DNA of 64,000 bases from contig OY843587.1 in assembly GCA_963692955.1 (NCBI GenBank), forward strand, positions 2,046,001 to 2,110,000. The letters run 5' to 3'. The position numbers and the translations under genes were made by a program. Below the pieces are notes generated by a model that was not told where the DNA came from, searched no databases, and was given only the letters and a program-made list of their open reading frames with translations. Source of the DNA: UBA5158 sp963692955 (GTDB lineage Bacteria; Pseudomonadota; Gammaproteobacteria; DSM-16500). This document shows positions 55,818-64,000 of the stretch, piece by piece (position 1 is the first letter of the stretch; the number at the start of each line of letters is the position of its first letter).

Positions 55818-55925
55818 ATGTTTTCGCAAGAACGTGAGGAATTACGCCAAGTATTTTTTGACGCTTGGCTTTTTCCTAAATACAAAGGGCATAGATACCG
55901 TGATTTTTTTTTGAATTTGGAATAA
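55818..55925 (+). pseudogene. Truncated DUF1841-family gene
   Basis: Immediately after nth the sequence reads MFSQEREELRQVFFDAW, the start of DUF1841 proteins (usually about 140 residues), and then diverges to a stop after 35 codons. The conserved core with HPEYH is missing. nth followed by DUF1841 is a known order in related gammaproteobacteria, so this is probably a deletion remnant of a once complete neighbour. Confidence 0.65.
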
Positions 55926-55973
55926 GTGTTTGCCCGCACTTTTAAGGTATATGACTATTAATATGGATCAATA

Positions 55974-58916
55974 TTAGCCACTGTGAGTTTTCGATCTAGT
56001 GAAAGGCTTACCTTCGACTAGAATGTTGTTGCCATGTTTTTCATCCGGGGGGACGGAAGATAATTGAGAAGCTCCTGACCGAAAAAACGTTCCTAAAACA
56101 GGTTTTGATTCTTTACGCGATTCTTTATTAATATTTGGTAATATATTAATTGCCTGAACAATCATTTCTTGATTAATTGGTTTTGTAAAATACTGATCCA
56201 TGCCACTTGACATACCTATTTTTTGATCCTGTTCAGTGGAATTAGCAGTGAGAGCAAATATCGGAGTTTTAATTAACTTTCTTTCCCTTTCAATCTGTCG
56301 GATTTTAATAGTAGCTTCAATTCCGCCCATAACAGGCATAATTACATCCATTAAAATAACGTCATAACGTAATTTCTGAAATGCTTCTAAGGCTTGAACG
56401 CCATTATTAGCAATATCACAGTCATGACCTGCTTTAGATAACATTCTTTTAAGAAATTTTTGATTAACTACATTATCTTCAACTATCAGTATTCTTTTTT
56501 GAGCCACACTTTCTGATAAAGTAGCTATAGGAGATATAAGCTGAGTAAATTTTTCTTTCATTTCATTAACTTTTTCAATTGAGGGGATAATAAAAGGTAG
56601 TGTTAAGATAAATTCTGAACCTTTATCTTTTTGACTGGTAACGGTAATATCTCCTCCCATATTAATAGTGAGTATCTTTGCTAAATAAAGGCCAAAAGCC
56701 GTTCTACTAAAATCAGCTCCGCTAGAAATATTCACATGGGAAAAACGTTGAAACAGTTGACCAAGCTCAGTTTCGTCAAAACCCGCGCTGGTATCTTTGA
56801 GTTTGAAAACCACTTTGGCATTATCCGCAGTTCTATCAGATATCATTACTGATAACTCCACGCTACCGACCTCAGTGAACTTTAAGGCATTCTCTAATAA
56901 ATTAACAATAATTTGTTTTAGAGCCAATTCATCACCCTCTAACCAAATTTCATTTTCATCAATTAAATGAATTTTTAGCTCAACATGTTTGAGTTTTGCG
57001 TTACCGCTATTCATTTGAAAGAGATCTTGAATTGTTTTATTGAGTTCAAAAATATATGTTTTTTGTAATAATCCACTTTCTTTCACATTAATGATTTCTA
57101 AATTGTTATCCAAAATGCTAGTTTGATAGTTCGCACAAAATAACATGGAATTGAATGTTTGAGTAATCTCATCGAATGAATCTTTGAATTTATGACGTAA
57201 AGGCATAGGCAATGTACTTGTCAGTTCCATTACGGATAATTCTTGCGATTTGATTTGTTCTTTTAAAGTTTCCATTAAACCATATAAGTTGTTTAAAGGA
57301 TTTCGAACTTCATGTGACAAAAAGGCAATAAATTCTGTCAGTTGTTGATTATATTCTACGGTTTGTTGCATACGTATAGTAATATTTTGTCTTTCCGCCT
57401 TTCGTTGTTTTGAAACATCTTTTCCCATGGCATACAAACGGTCATGCTTAAGGTAGGAAGACCATAGAATAATTCGGTAACTCCCATCTTTACATAGATA
57501 ACGATTTTCATAATCGTAGATAGGAATTTTTTCTTCTCTATCTAATTGTTGTTGAAGAGACCCAGCATCTTGAGGATGTAAAAATCTATGTAATGATTGC
57601 CCTAATAACTCATCTTGACTGTAACCCAAAATTTTTGAAAAAGCAGGATTAAAATATTGTAGTGTGCCTTCGGAATTGCATATACATATGAAATCCGATG
57701 CCAGCGAAAAAATAGTGTCCAGATTTGCATTCGAGAATTCAGGCGGTTGTTCGGGAGATAAAATTAGTTTGGTGATGGTGGTATTTTCTAATAAAGCTTT
57801 TTTACCTAAAGGTCCTACTTTATTGTAATTCAAGTTAAGTATTTTGATAGACTTATTTTCTGCTAAGGCTATTGCTCCCGCGTCTTCGATATCATTGTAA
57901 CTTAGGAAAAGCTCCTGCAGCGTTTCGTTTTGCGCTAGGCAAACCCCTCCGGCATCTTTGATGCTATTTGAACTATAAGCTAGCGTAAGCAATGTTGTAT
58001 TTAAGGAAAGTGCGTATACACCCTTAAAATTAGCTTGATTACCGGAAGCATCTAAATAGGTAAGCGCGTGATGCTTCGCTAACATGATAATGCCAGGATC
58101 TTTTATTAGATTGTGACTAACAATTAATTTCTTTAATGGCGTAACTTTCTCGAGTACATAATCTCCATCAAAATTGATTTTATTATAGGACATGTCTAAT
58201 TCAATCAATGACGAGTGCTGTAATAACGCCATTGCACTTTCATTAACAATTTTATTTGAACTGACATCCAATTTAGTTAATGTTGTGTTTTTAGATAACG
58301 CTAACACCGCTTCCAGCGTAAAACTGTTACCCGCGATCGATAATACGCGAATAAATTTACTCTTAGATAAAGCTATTACGCCGCTAGTAGTAATATTATT
58401 TTCACTAAGGTTGACCTCTACCAACGAATGACTCTTGGATAAGGCTATGGCACCTGAATCAGAAATAGTATTGTGCGATAAGATCATTGACGTTATGGAT
58501 TTACTTTTAGCTAGTTCAATAGCATCTCGATCTGACAGATCATTACCCGCTAAAGACAAACTTGTAAGAGTTAAACTTTCTGCTAGAAGACTAATATCAC
58601 TGGTAACAATCTCATTATCAGCTAAATTAAGTGAAATAAGTCGGTTAGTTTTAGCTAATGATTCAATACTTGTAAATTTACAAGAAGACGCAATTAACGT
58701 TGTAAAAGTACAATTTGCAGAGGCTAATAGTTCGGCGCCATGATTCCCAATATCATTATTTGATACATTCAAGGTCGTAATATGTGTGTTCGATTCCATT
58801 ATTTTCAGAATCATTTCCAGATCGTTGGGATTAATTTCTTTATTGCTGAGATCTAAGACGGTTAGTTGAGGATCGTTTCTACCAATTCTTTCCATTAAAT
58901 GATTATCTACAAGCAT
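55974..58916 (-). CDS. Leucine-rich-repeat / PAS / hybrid histidine kinase / receiver fusion
   Basis: The 980-residue protein has no signal peptide or membrane span, so it is a cytosolic or translocated sensor. Residues about 15-400 are some 15 leucine-rich repeats of about 24 residues, consensus L-x-x-L-x-L-S-x-N-x-I-x-D-x-G-A-x-A-L-A, the ribonuclease-inhibitor/NLR type. A PAS domain follows (FSLASDFICICNSEGTLQYF, NPAFSKILGYSQDELLG). The kinase has its H-box His at about 534 (AFLSHEVRNPLNNL) and N-box QIIVNLLENALKFT; G1 reads DTSAGFDETELG and G2 is degenerate (RTAFGLYLAK instead of GxGLGL). The C-terminal receiver (from about 809) has acidic VEDN, phospho-acceptor Asp in ILMDVIMP and Lys in FTKPI. 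The order LRR-PAS-HK-REC is unusual. AAGGGGCGAGGG precedes the ATG. Confidence 0.88.
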   Translation of the reverse strand: MLVDNHLMERIGRNDPQLTVLDLSNKEINPNDLEMILKIMESNTHITTLNVSNNDIGNHGAELLASANCTFTTLIASSCKFTSIESLAKTNRLISLNLADNEIVTSDISLLAESLTLTSLSLAGNDLSDRDAIELAKSKSITSMILSHNTISDSGAIALSKSHSLVEVNLSENNITTSGVIALSKSKFIRVLSIAGNSFTLEAVLALSKNTTLTKLDVSSNKIVNESAMALLQHSSLIELDMSYNKINFDGDYVLEKVTPLKKLIVSHNLIKDPGIIMLAKHHALTYLDASGNQANFKGVYALSLNTTLLTLAYSSNSIKDAGGVCLAQNETLQELFLSYNDIEDAGAIALAENKSIKILNLNYNKVGPLGKKALLENTTITKLILSPEQPPEFSNANLDTIFSLASDFICICNSEGTLQYFNPAFSKILGYSQDELLGQSLHRFLHPQDAGSLQQQLDREEKIPIYDYENRYLCKDGSYRIILWSSYLKHDRLYAMGKDVSKQRKAERQNITIRMQQTVEYNQQLTEFIAFLSHEVRNPLNNLYGLMETLKEQIKSQELSVMELTSTLPMPLRHKFKDSFDEITQTFNSMLFCANYQTSILDNNLEIINVKESGLLQKTYIFELNKTIQDLFQMNSGNAKLKHVELKIHLIDENEIWLEGDELALKQIIVNLLENALKFTEVGSVELSVMISDRTADNAKVVFKLKDTSAGFDETELGQLFQRFSHVNISSGADFSRTAFGLYLAKILTINMGGDITVTSQKDKGSEFILTLPFIIPSIEKVNEMKEKFTQLISPIATLSESVAQKRILIVEDNVVNQKFLKRMLSKAGHDCDIANNGVQALEAFQKLRYDVILMDVIMPVMGGIEATIKIRQIERERKLIKTPIFALTANSTEQDQKIGMSSGMDQYFTKPINQEMIVQAINILPNINKESRKESKPVLGTFFRSGASQLSSVPPDEKHGNNILVEGKPFTRSKTHSG

Positions 58917-59234
58917 CCCTCGCCCCTTAAGATTTTAAAATAGCATAGTTGTAATTCTAAAAATGATGGCTTTTTAATCAGAAGTTTAAATAAGTTGTAT
59001 TATAGATATATAAAGGGCGCATTAGATAAAGAAATAAAATTAATTGGCTTATTAGATTAATTACATAACAAATGATTTGATATAAAATTAATTTAAAACA
59101 GGCTGCTCCTTTATGCCGGTGATTACATTCTATTAAGTTATTTTAGAATTACTGTGGCGAGCACACCGCGATGGTGTGCCGCCAAATGAAGACAACTATT
59201 TAGAAAACTTACTGCAATTAACTACGCGCTGATT
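58917..59234. other. 318-base intergenic region with a GC hairpin
   Basis: AT-rich sequence upstream of the LRR kinase and downstream of the gene at 59235. The only structure I see is a hairpin at 59156-59183: GCACACC (59161-59167) pairs with GGTGTGC (59173-59179), extended by GGC/GCC. There is no T tail on the minus strand after it. The kinase promoter is expected here. Confidence 0.4.
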
Positions 59235-59981
59235 TTAAACTTGATTTCTTCTTGTAAACTCACCCTCGACGACTTGAGTATTAGCAAGTAAATCGTGGGC
59301 ACGCTGCACAGTGATTGAATCAGCCTGAGCGGATCGATTAAACAAGGACGCGATGTTGGTCGCAGGCATGGCTTGCATACGTTCTGCCATATACGCCTGA
59401 AATTCCACTTGCAATAAGAGTTGATTATCAATTTGGGTGACTAAATCCGGGTGCGTCACTTTCGCCGCTTCGTATTGCGCGCGCGTGAACGCTTGTTTGT
59501 CCGCGTCCGTCCAATTACGTAGTGGCTGTTGATCCAAAGCTTTGTGCAAAGCTGTAGTAATCTCCGCTTGCAGCCTAAAGAAGTCTGCGTGCTTTAACCC
59601 TTTATCTTTATACCCTTGCCATTCATCCCGCACATAAAATTCTAAGCCATCATTTCTAATCTGAAATTCACTTAAAAGCGCAGGATACAATGCTTCGAAA
59701 CCAATTTTTTTATTTTCCACCATGCGTTCATAAGTCACATCCGGTCTGACTTGATGCTCTGCTAAATATCCATCGACGTATTCTTTAAAAGCCTTGCCTT
59801 GTGATCTAGTAAAAATTTCGATACCGGAGGTATAAAACCAACTTGTTAAGCGCTGCTCTAAATCAGCAGTTGTAAGTTGATGCATCTTGTCATTATATTT
59901 TTTTATTTCATGATAAATATCTTTAATAATTTGACGCGTATCCGCTTCCCATACGCTAAATTTCGTAAACTTTGCTGGCAT
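59235..59981 (-). CDS. Hypothetical helical protein downstream of the porin
   Basis: The 248-residue protein (MPAKFTKFSVWEADTRQIIKD...) is helical and charged, with no signal peptide or membrane span. I recognise no family. The ATG at 59981 follows GAGAGG by about five bases; an in-frame start seven codons earlier lacks such a site. It begins 22 bases after the stop of the LbtU-like gene on the same strand and may share its transcript. Confidence 0.65.
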   Translation of the reverse strand: MPAKFTKFSVWEADTRQIIKDIYHEIKKYNDKMHQLTTADLEQRLTSWFYTSGIEIFTRSQGKAFKEYVDGYLAEHQVRPDVTYERMVENKKIGFEALYPALLSEFQIRNDGLEFYVRDEWQGYKDKGLKHADFFRLQAEITTALHKALDQQPLRNWTDADKQAFTRAQYEAAKVTHPDLVTQIDNQLLLQVEFQAYMAERMQAMPATNIASLFNRSAQADSITVQRAHDLLANTQVVEGEFTRRNQV

Positions 59982-60002
59982 ATATACCTCTCTTGGCCTC
60001 AC

Positions 60003-61610
60003 TTAAAAATAAAGATCAAACTGCGCCGTCACCGTATTATCCGGCTTACCCGCGCCATTAATAACACCGACCACCGCGCTACCGTTACCCGTTGCATATG
60101 CGCTTTCCGCGAAATTTTTATCGTGGCGATATTCAATACTTTGCAACGTGTCTTTCCACCAAGACGTGTTAAACACAGCAGACACGCGCTGCGCGGGTAA
60201 ACTGAGCGCTAACGTTTCTTTCGATTCCGCATAACCTAAAGCGATAGAGCTAGGACGTTCAAACGCGGTAAAACTGTAAGCCGCTTCGAACGTTAGCGCG
60301 CGCGGTTTCGCGGCATGCGACTTGTAAGTTAGATCATTTAAGCTGAAAGAGTTAATCGCGCCGATATATTCCAAAATCAAATCGATATGCGAGCCTACAC
60401 TCAACAGCGCGCGCAAGTTCAACGCCGGCACGCGTTTAGCAAGAAGTTCGCTGCCGAAATTGTTAGTCGCGCCAAACCCGCCAAACAATGGCTGACCTTC
60501 GCCATTGAATTGCATACCGCTAGAGTCGGCTAAGTTCATGATGGCGCCGCCACCGATATTGCCGCTGAAATTGCCGCTCGCGAAACGATAACCCATGTTA
60601 ATACCACCATTGCTCATGCGCGTCGTCGCGCCTGTGTAAGTATCGCCTCTAAAAATATAACCCGAGCCATACACTGCGTTCGCGCCTTGTTCTTGGAAAC
60701 CAATGACCAGCGCCCGCTCATGCGTACGGCCAAGTATCCGGGTGATAGGCGCGCTAACCATGTTCGAACTGTACAGACCGAACGGCACATACATTTGTCC
60801 GATCGACGCATACCAAGGCGATTTCGAAAAATCACCGAGCACGATAAATGCTTTACTGATAAATACTCGCGAATTACTCACCCGTTGGTTAGTCGCGAGC
60901 GTGCCTTCGCGCGCGCCGATATTGTTATCGTAAGTCATCGCGAACAAGCCTGACGTCCAACTGCTTGGTCCTAAAATGTAGCCGTCTAATTCCGCGTTAG
61001 TTAAATCGATATCAGAACTGGTGGGGCCTTCGCCTGGATCACGATACAGTGCTTGCGCTTCGACGATCCCGCTCAATAACAAATGCGCGTGGTCTTCTTC
61101 TTCCGCGCGGCCGAGTAAACGGAGGCGCTCTTTAATCGCCTTGCGGATATTTAATAACGAAACATCTTCGTTAATGTTAGGGGAGTTAATAATTAAATTC
61201 GAACCGGAAAACGCCAACGGCACGCCGATATAGGGCCCCGAGGAAACAAATGATTGACCTGGTACGTCGACGTCGATCGGTAAATTATTTATTTGATTGG
61301 GCGCGATCGTATTAGAGCCGGATTCTTGCGGCAAATAGGCGTCGGGACCGGAAGAAGTCCCGGCTGGAGTATTCACCGCATTCGTGGTTTGCGTGCGGCT
61401 ACGTTTGCGCGATTTTTTTTGCGCCGGTTTTTTCGTTCCGCGCATAGCGGCGACTTGTTTGTCTAGCATGCGGGTCGCGTCTTTCGTGGAAGTGCCGTTG
61501 GTCGTCGAGGACGGCTGCGTAGTGTTTGTTTGCGCAAAGGTAAGCAACGGCATTCCAATCAGGATTAGCAAACCGGCGCTTGCCACCATAGATTTGAGTT
61601 TTTGTATCAT
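60003..61610 (-). CDS. LbtU-like outer-membrane porin
   Basis: The 535-residue protein has a signal peptide (GLLILIGMPLLTFAQ), a basic low-complexity stretch (KKPAQKKSRKRSRTQ, about residues 60-75), then a beta-barrel of about 350 residues ending in FDLYF with the aromatic C-terminus needed for Bam assembly. Patterns such as DIDLTNAELDGYILGPSSWT, VFISKAFIVLGDFSKSPWYAS and GQMYVPFGLYSSNMVSAP resemble the LbtU/DUF3573 porin group of Legionellales, where LbtU takes up the siderophore legiobactin. There is no plug domain or TonB box. Function in siderophore uptake is inferred from family resemblance only. It has its own upstream gap of 199 bases. Confidence 0.75.
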   Translation of the reverse strand: MIQKLKSMVASAGLLILIGMPLLTFAQTNTTQPSSTTNGTSTKDATRMLDKQVAAMRGTKKPAQKKSRKRSRTQTTNAVNTPAGTSSGPDAYLPQESGSNTIAPNQINNLPIDVDVPGQSFVSSGPYIGVPLAFSGSNLIINSPNINEDVSLLNIRKAIKERLRLLGRAEEEDHAHLLLSGIVEAQALYRDPGEGPTSSDIDLTNAELDGYILGPSSWTSGLFAMTYDNNIGAREGTLATNQRVSNSRVFISKAFIVLGDFSKSPWYASIGQMYVPFGLYSSNMVSAPITRILGRTHERALVIGFQEQGANAVYGSGYIFRGDTYTGATTRMSNGGINMGYRFASGNFSGNIGGGAIMNLADSSGMQFNGEGQPLFGGFGATNNFGSELLAKRVPALNLRALLSVGSHIDLILEYIGAINSFSLNDLTYKSHAAKPRALTFEAAYSFTAFERPSSIALGYAESKETLALSLPAQRVSAVFNTSWWKDTLQSIEYRHDKNFAESAYATGNGSAVVGVINGAGKPDNTVTAQFDLYF

Positions 61611-61809
61611 GGAATTTTTTGCCTTGTGAAAAAAAGTGAGAAAGCCGTGTAAGTTAGCAAATAAAAAATTTTAGCTCAACAAAATTCACCGTATTTTTCG
61701 CTGATATTTTTTAACCGTTGGAAAAATGCGCTACGCACACAGCTTAAAGAATTGCGGCTTGGACATTTTATCCGCTACACTAAGCACTGACAAAAACCTA
61801 GGTGTTTGA

Positions 61810-63324
61810 ATGAAGCTATCAAAATTTTTTAAAGCGGGCGCATTGGGTGATTGTTTCGCGGTCGTCAGCGGCATCATGTTAACACTCGCGTTCGCCCCAT
61901 TCAATATCACACCGCTGGCAATTCTCGCGCCTGCATTATTATTAGCCTCGTGGTTGAAAGTTAAAAAAAGCCGCGCATTTTTTCGCGGTTGGTTATTCGG
62001 CTTAGGCTATTTTGGCAGTGGCGTGTATTGGGTTTATATCAGCATCCACACCTACGGCATGTCGCCGGTGTGGTTATCCGCGTTCATCACGATCGGACTC
62101 ATTAATATTTTGGCGTTATTCCCCGCGTTTTGCGGCTATTTGTTAACGCGCTATTTTCCTGTCAATAACACTACAAAAATACTTTGCGCGTTTCCCGTGC
62201 TGTGGTGTTTCTTAGAATGGCTGCGCGGTATTTTATTCACGGGCTTCCCGTGGCTGTCGTTAGGCTATAGCCAAATCACCACACCGTTGAAAGGTTACGC
62301 GCCTTTGGTAGGTGTGTACGGCGTTTCTCTGCTCATGGTCATTAGCAGCGGCTTATTATTGAATACAGCGTTAAACGTCCGCGCGCGTAAAAATCTCATG
62401 CAAGCTTATCAAAGTTTATTTGCGCTAGTCTTCATTTGGATAGTTGGCGGTTTGTTGATTTACGCCAATTGGACAAAACCAAAAGGCATACCGGTCAAAG
62501 TGAGTTTAGTTCAAGGCAATATTCCGCAAGAATTAAAATGGAACCCTAATCACGTGCAACCCACGTTAGATATTTACACCAGCCTGACGCGCGATCACTG
62601 GGACAGTGCCATCATTGTCTGGCCGGAAGGCGCGATCCCGATCACCATCCAAGCAGCGCAAAACTTTTTAACGCAACTTTCGATTGAAGCCGCGAACCAT
62701 AAAACTACGATCATCACCGGCATTCCTATGATGGCACATCCATGGGGCGAATATTACAATGGCGTCGCGGCCATCGGTAACGGCAAAGGCTTGTATTACA
62801 AACACCGCTTAGTGCCGTTCGGCGAATATGTTCCGTTTGAAAAATACTTGCATCAAATTCTGAATTTCTTGCATATCGTCATGTCGGATTTTATTCCTGG
62901 CACGGAAAATTTTGATCCTTTATACGCGAGTGGGCAGTACATCTCGGTCTATATTTGTTATGAAATCGCTTATCCGCAACAAGTCGCGGCGACTTACCGC
63001 GGCAGCGGCATGTTACTAACGGTCAGCGACGACGCTTGGTTTGGCGACTCCATCGCGCAACCACAACATTTACAAATCGCCCAAATGCGCGCGCTGGAGT
63101 TAGGCCGGCCGTTATTATTCGGCAGTAACAATGGCATCACCGCCATCATCGACGCGCGTGGCCGCATCCAATCGAGTATTCCCCCTTTTGCAACCGGTGT
63201 ACTAACCGACTACGTGCAGCCTTATCAAGGCCGCACGTTATGGGATCGTTTGGGTATGAATACATTTTTTGCTGCGTTGTTAGTGCTGTTGATCATCGCA
63301 ATAAGGAAACGCCAACTCAAATAA
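61810..63324 (+). CDS. lnt: Apolipoprotein N-acyltransferase
   Basis: Lnt adds the third acyl chain to the N-terminal cysteine of lipoproteins, using phospholipid, at the periplasmic face of the inner membrane. The 504-residue protein has an N-terminal block of about six helices and a periplasmic nitrilase domain from about residue 225. The catalytic triad is visible: Glu in IIVWPEGAIP, Lys in GLYYKHRLVPFGEYVP, and Cys in YISVYICYEIAYPQ. A last helix (FFAALLVLLIIAI) precedes the basic C-terminus. The length is typical. Candidate substrates include the lipoprotein encoded at 5152-5595. Confidence 0.96.
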   Translation: MKLSKFFKAGALGDCFAVVSGIMLTLAFAPFNITPLAILAPALLLASWLKVKKSRAFFRGWLFGLGYFGSGVYWVYISIHTYGMSPVWLSAFITIGLINILALFPAFCGYLLTRYFPVNNTTKILCAFPVLWCFLEWLRGILFTGFPWLSLGYSQITTPLKGYAPLVGVYGVSLLMVISSGLLLNTALNVRARKNLMQAYQSLFALVFIWIVGGLLIYANWTKPKGIPVKVSLVQGNIPQELKWNPNHVQPTLDIYTSLTRDHWDSAIIVWPEGAIPITIQAAQNFLTQLSIEAANHKTTIITGIPMMAHPWGEYYNGVAAIGNGKGLYYKHRLVPFGEYVPFEKYLHQILNFLHIVMSDFIPGTENFDPLYASGQYISVYICYEIAYPQQVAATYRGSGMLLTVSDDAWFGDSIAQPQHLQIAQMRALELGRPLLFGSNNGITAIIDARGRIQSSIPPFATGVLTDYVQPYQGRTLWDRLGMNTFFAALLVLLIIAIRKRQLK

Positions 63325-63340
63325 GCTGTCTCTTTCTCAA

Positions 63341-64000
63341 TTATGCTTGACGCGGTGCAGCAGCTTCCAACTTTTGAGGTTCACTTGCTTGAGCTAAATC
63401 CAGCAGCGCATCCATTTTATAAAGTTCATTTTTCAAAAATTGATAATACGTTGAGTGTTCATAACTACGAAAGTGCACGAAAAATTTAAAGTGCGTCGAA
63501 CCGATGTTAATCCCAAATCTATTTCTGCCAAACTCATCCGGCGTGCGGAGAAAACGCGCTTCTTCAATCAAAGCCGCTTTTACTATTGCTGATGAGGGCG
63601 CATTGTTTAACTTAATTAATAAACGATCTATACTTGTGGTACGCGAAATATCCGGTTTGAAAAAACGTTTTGCTAACTTTTCTTTTAGCGTATTCAAATC
63701 ATCGATTAACTTTACCGACAATACATTTTCAGTGGAATGACTGACTGGAACGGGGAGTTGTTTTATTATCGCAGGAAGAATAATTTGTTTAGCCGCAGGA
63801 TCCAGACCAGAGATATGTAATGGTTTAGCGGTAGATGCGTTAGCTAAACTTAATTTAAAAGTTGCTAAATTAAGTTTTAAGGATGCCAGTTCTGCTGATG
63901 ACTTGAAATCAGATTTAGTAGCAATTAATAATCTAGGGACAGTGTGGCCATTCACCTCATCTGCTATACGAACTGTCTCCTCCAACCGACTAAGATCGCT
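63341..64000 (-). CDS. C-terminal part of a GTPase-like protein, start beyond window
   Basis: The frame is open through base 64000, so the N-terminus is outside. The visible 219 residues begin SDLSRLEETVRIADEVNGHT, then VPRLLIATKSDF, which matches the G4 guanine-specificity motif ([NT]KxD), followed about 40 residues later by PLHISGLDP, a possible G5. This is the order seen at the end of Ras/Rab-type GTPase domains. The remaining 140 residues are helical and unrecognised. Legionellales contain eukaryote-like small GTPases, so an effector is possible; the P-loop needed for proof is not in this window. It is convergent with lnt, with a 16-base gap. Confidence 0.55.
   Translation of the reverse strand, partial: SDLSRLEETVRIADEVNGHTVPRLLIATKSDFKSSAELASLKLNLATFKLSLANASTAKPLHISGLDPAAKQIILPAIIKQLPVPVSHSTENVLSVKLIDDLNTLKEKLAKRFFKPDISRTTSIDRLLIKLNNAPSSAIVKAALIEEARFLRTPDEFGRNRFGINIGSTHFKFFVHFRSYEHSTYYQFLKNELYKMDALLDLAQASEPQKLEAAAPRQA

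Overview
The window reads as chromosome of a host-associated gammaproteobacterium, most likely of the Legionellales (Legionella/Coxiella/Berkiella/Aquicella-like). The core genes are gammaproteobacterial: a ribD-ribE-ribBA-ribH operon behind an FMN riboswitch, gltX with nearby tRNAs, tamA/tamB, nth and lnt. Mixed with them are proteins typical of amoeba- or protist-associated bacteria: a leucine-rich-repeat sensor kinase, an F-box-like protein, a TPR protein with a presequence-like N-terminus, a proline-rich SH3-ligand-type protein, a protein dense in N-glycosylation sequons, a secreted GH5 cellulase and an LbtU-like porin. Taxonomy is inferred from family content, not from a marker search.

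Layout. 1-1378 is the 3'-truncated coding region of an unrecognised protein with one membrane segment. 1446-5065 is the riboflavin operon (minus strand): four overlapping genes, a riboswitch, a promoter, and a hairpin over the ribD Shine-Dalgarno. 5082-7942 holds a lipoprotein, a GH5 cellulase and a divergent LuxR-type regulator that share an intergenic inverted repeat. 8109-12518 holds small membrane and AhpD-like genes, a PAP2/Aur1-like enzyme and a large proline-rich protein with an internal duplication. 12621-14745 looks like a roughly 2-kb island scar between an intact tRNA-Glu and a 48-bp copy of its 3' end; it carries a membrane protein and gene remnants. tRNA-Ala, gltX and tRNA-Val follow, with clear sigma-70 promoters at both tRNA units.

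16951-27012 is accessory: two methyltransferases, the F-box-like protein, a truncated RhuM, the TPR protein, the sequon-rich protein, an IS66-type remnant, and MATE and MFS transporters. 27009-45503 is a single 6164-codon gene for a giant TPS-domain filamentous adhesin made of duplicated modules. No TpsB partner lies in the window.

45813-63324 is mainly envelope and housekeeping: YciA thioesterase, LpxO-like hydroxylase, a nitrilase-family amidase, a P1/DmpA-family protein, TamA-TamB, an ArnC-type glycosyltransferase, endonuclease III followed by a DUF1841 remnant, the 980-residue LRR-PAS-histidine kinase-receiver protein, an LbtU-like porin and Lnt. The window ends inside a gene whose visible part resembles the end of a small-GTPase domain.

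The most unusual items are the LRR-hybrid histidine kinase, the sequon-rich protein, the duplicated proline-rich protein, the tRNA-Glu scar and the palindrome between cellulase and luxR. Functions rest on motif recognition; no search was run.
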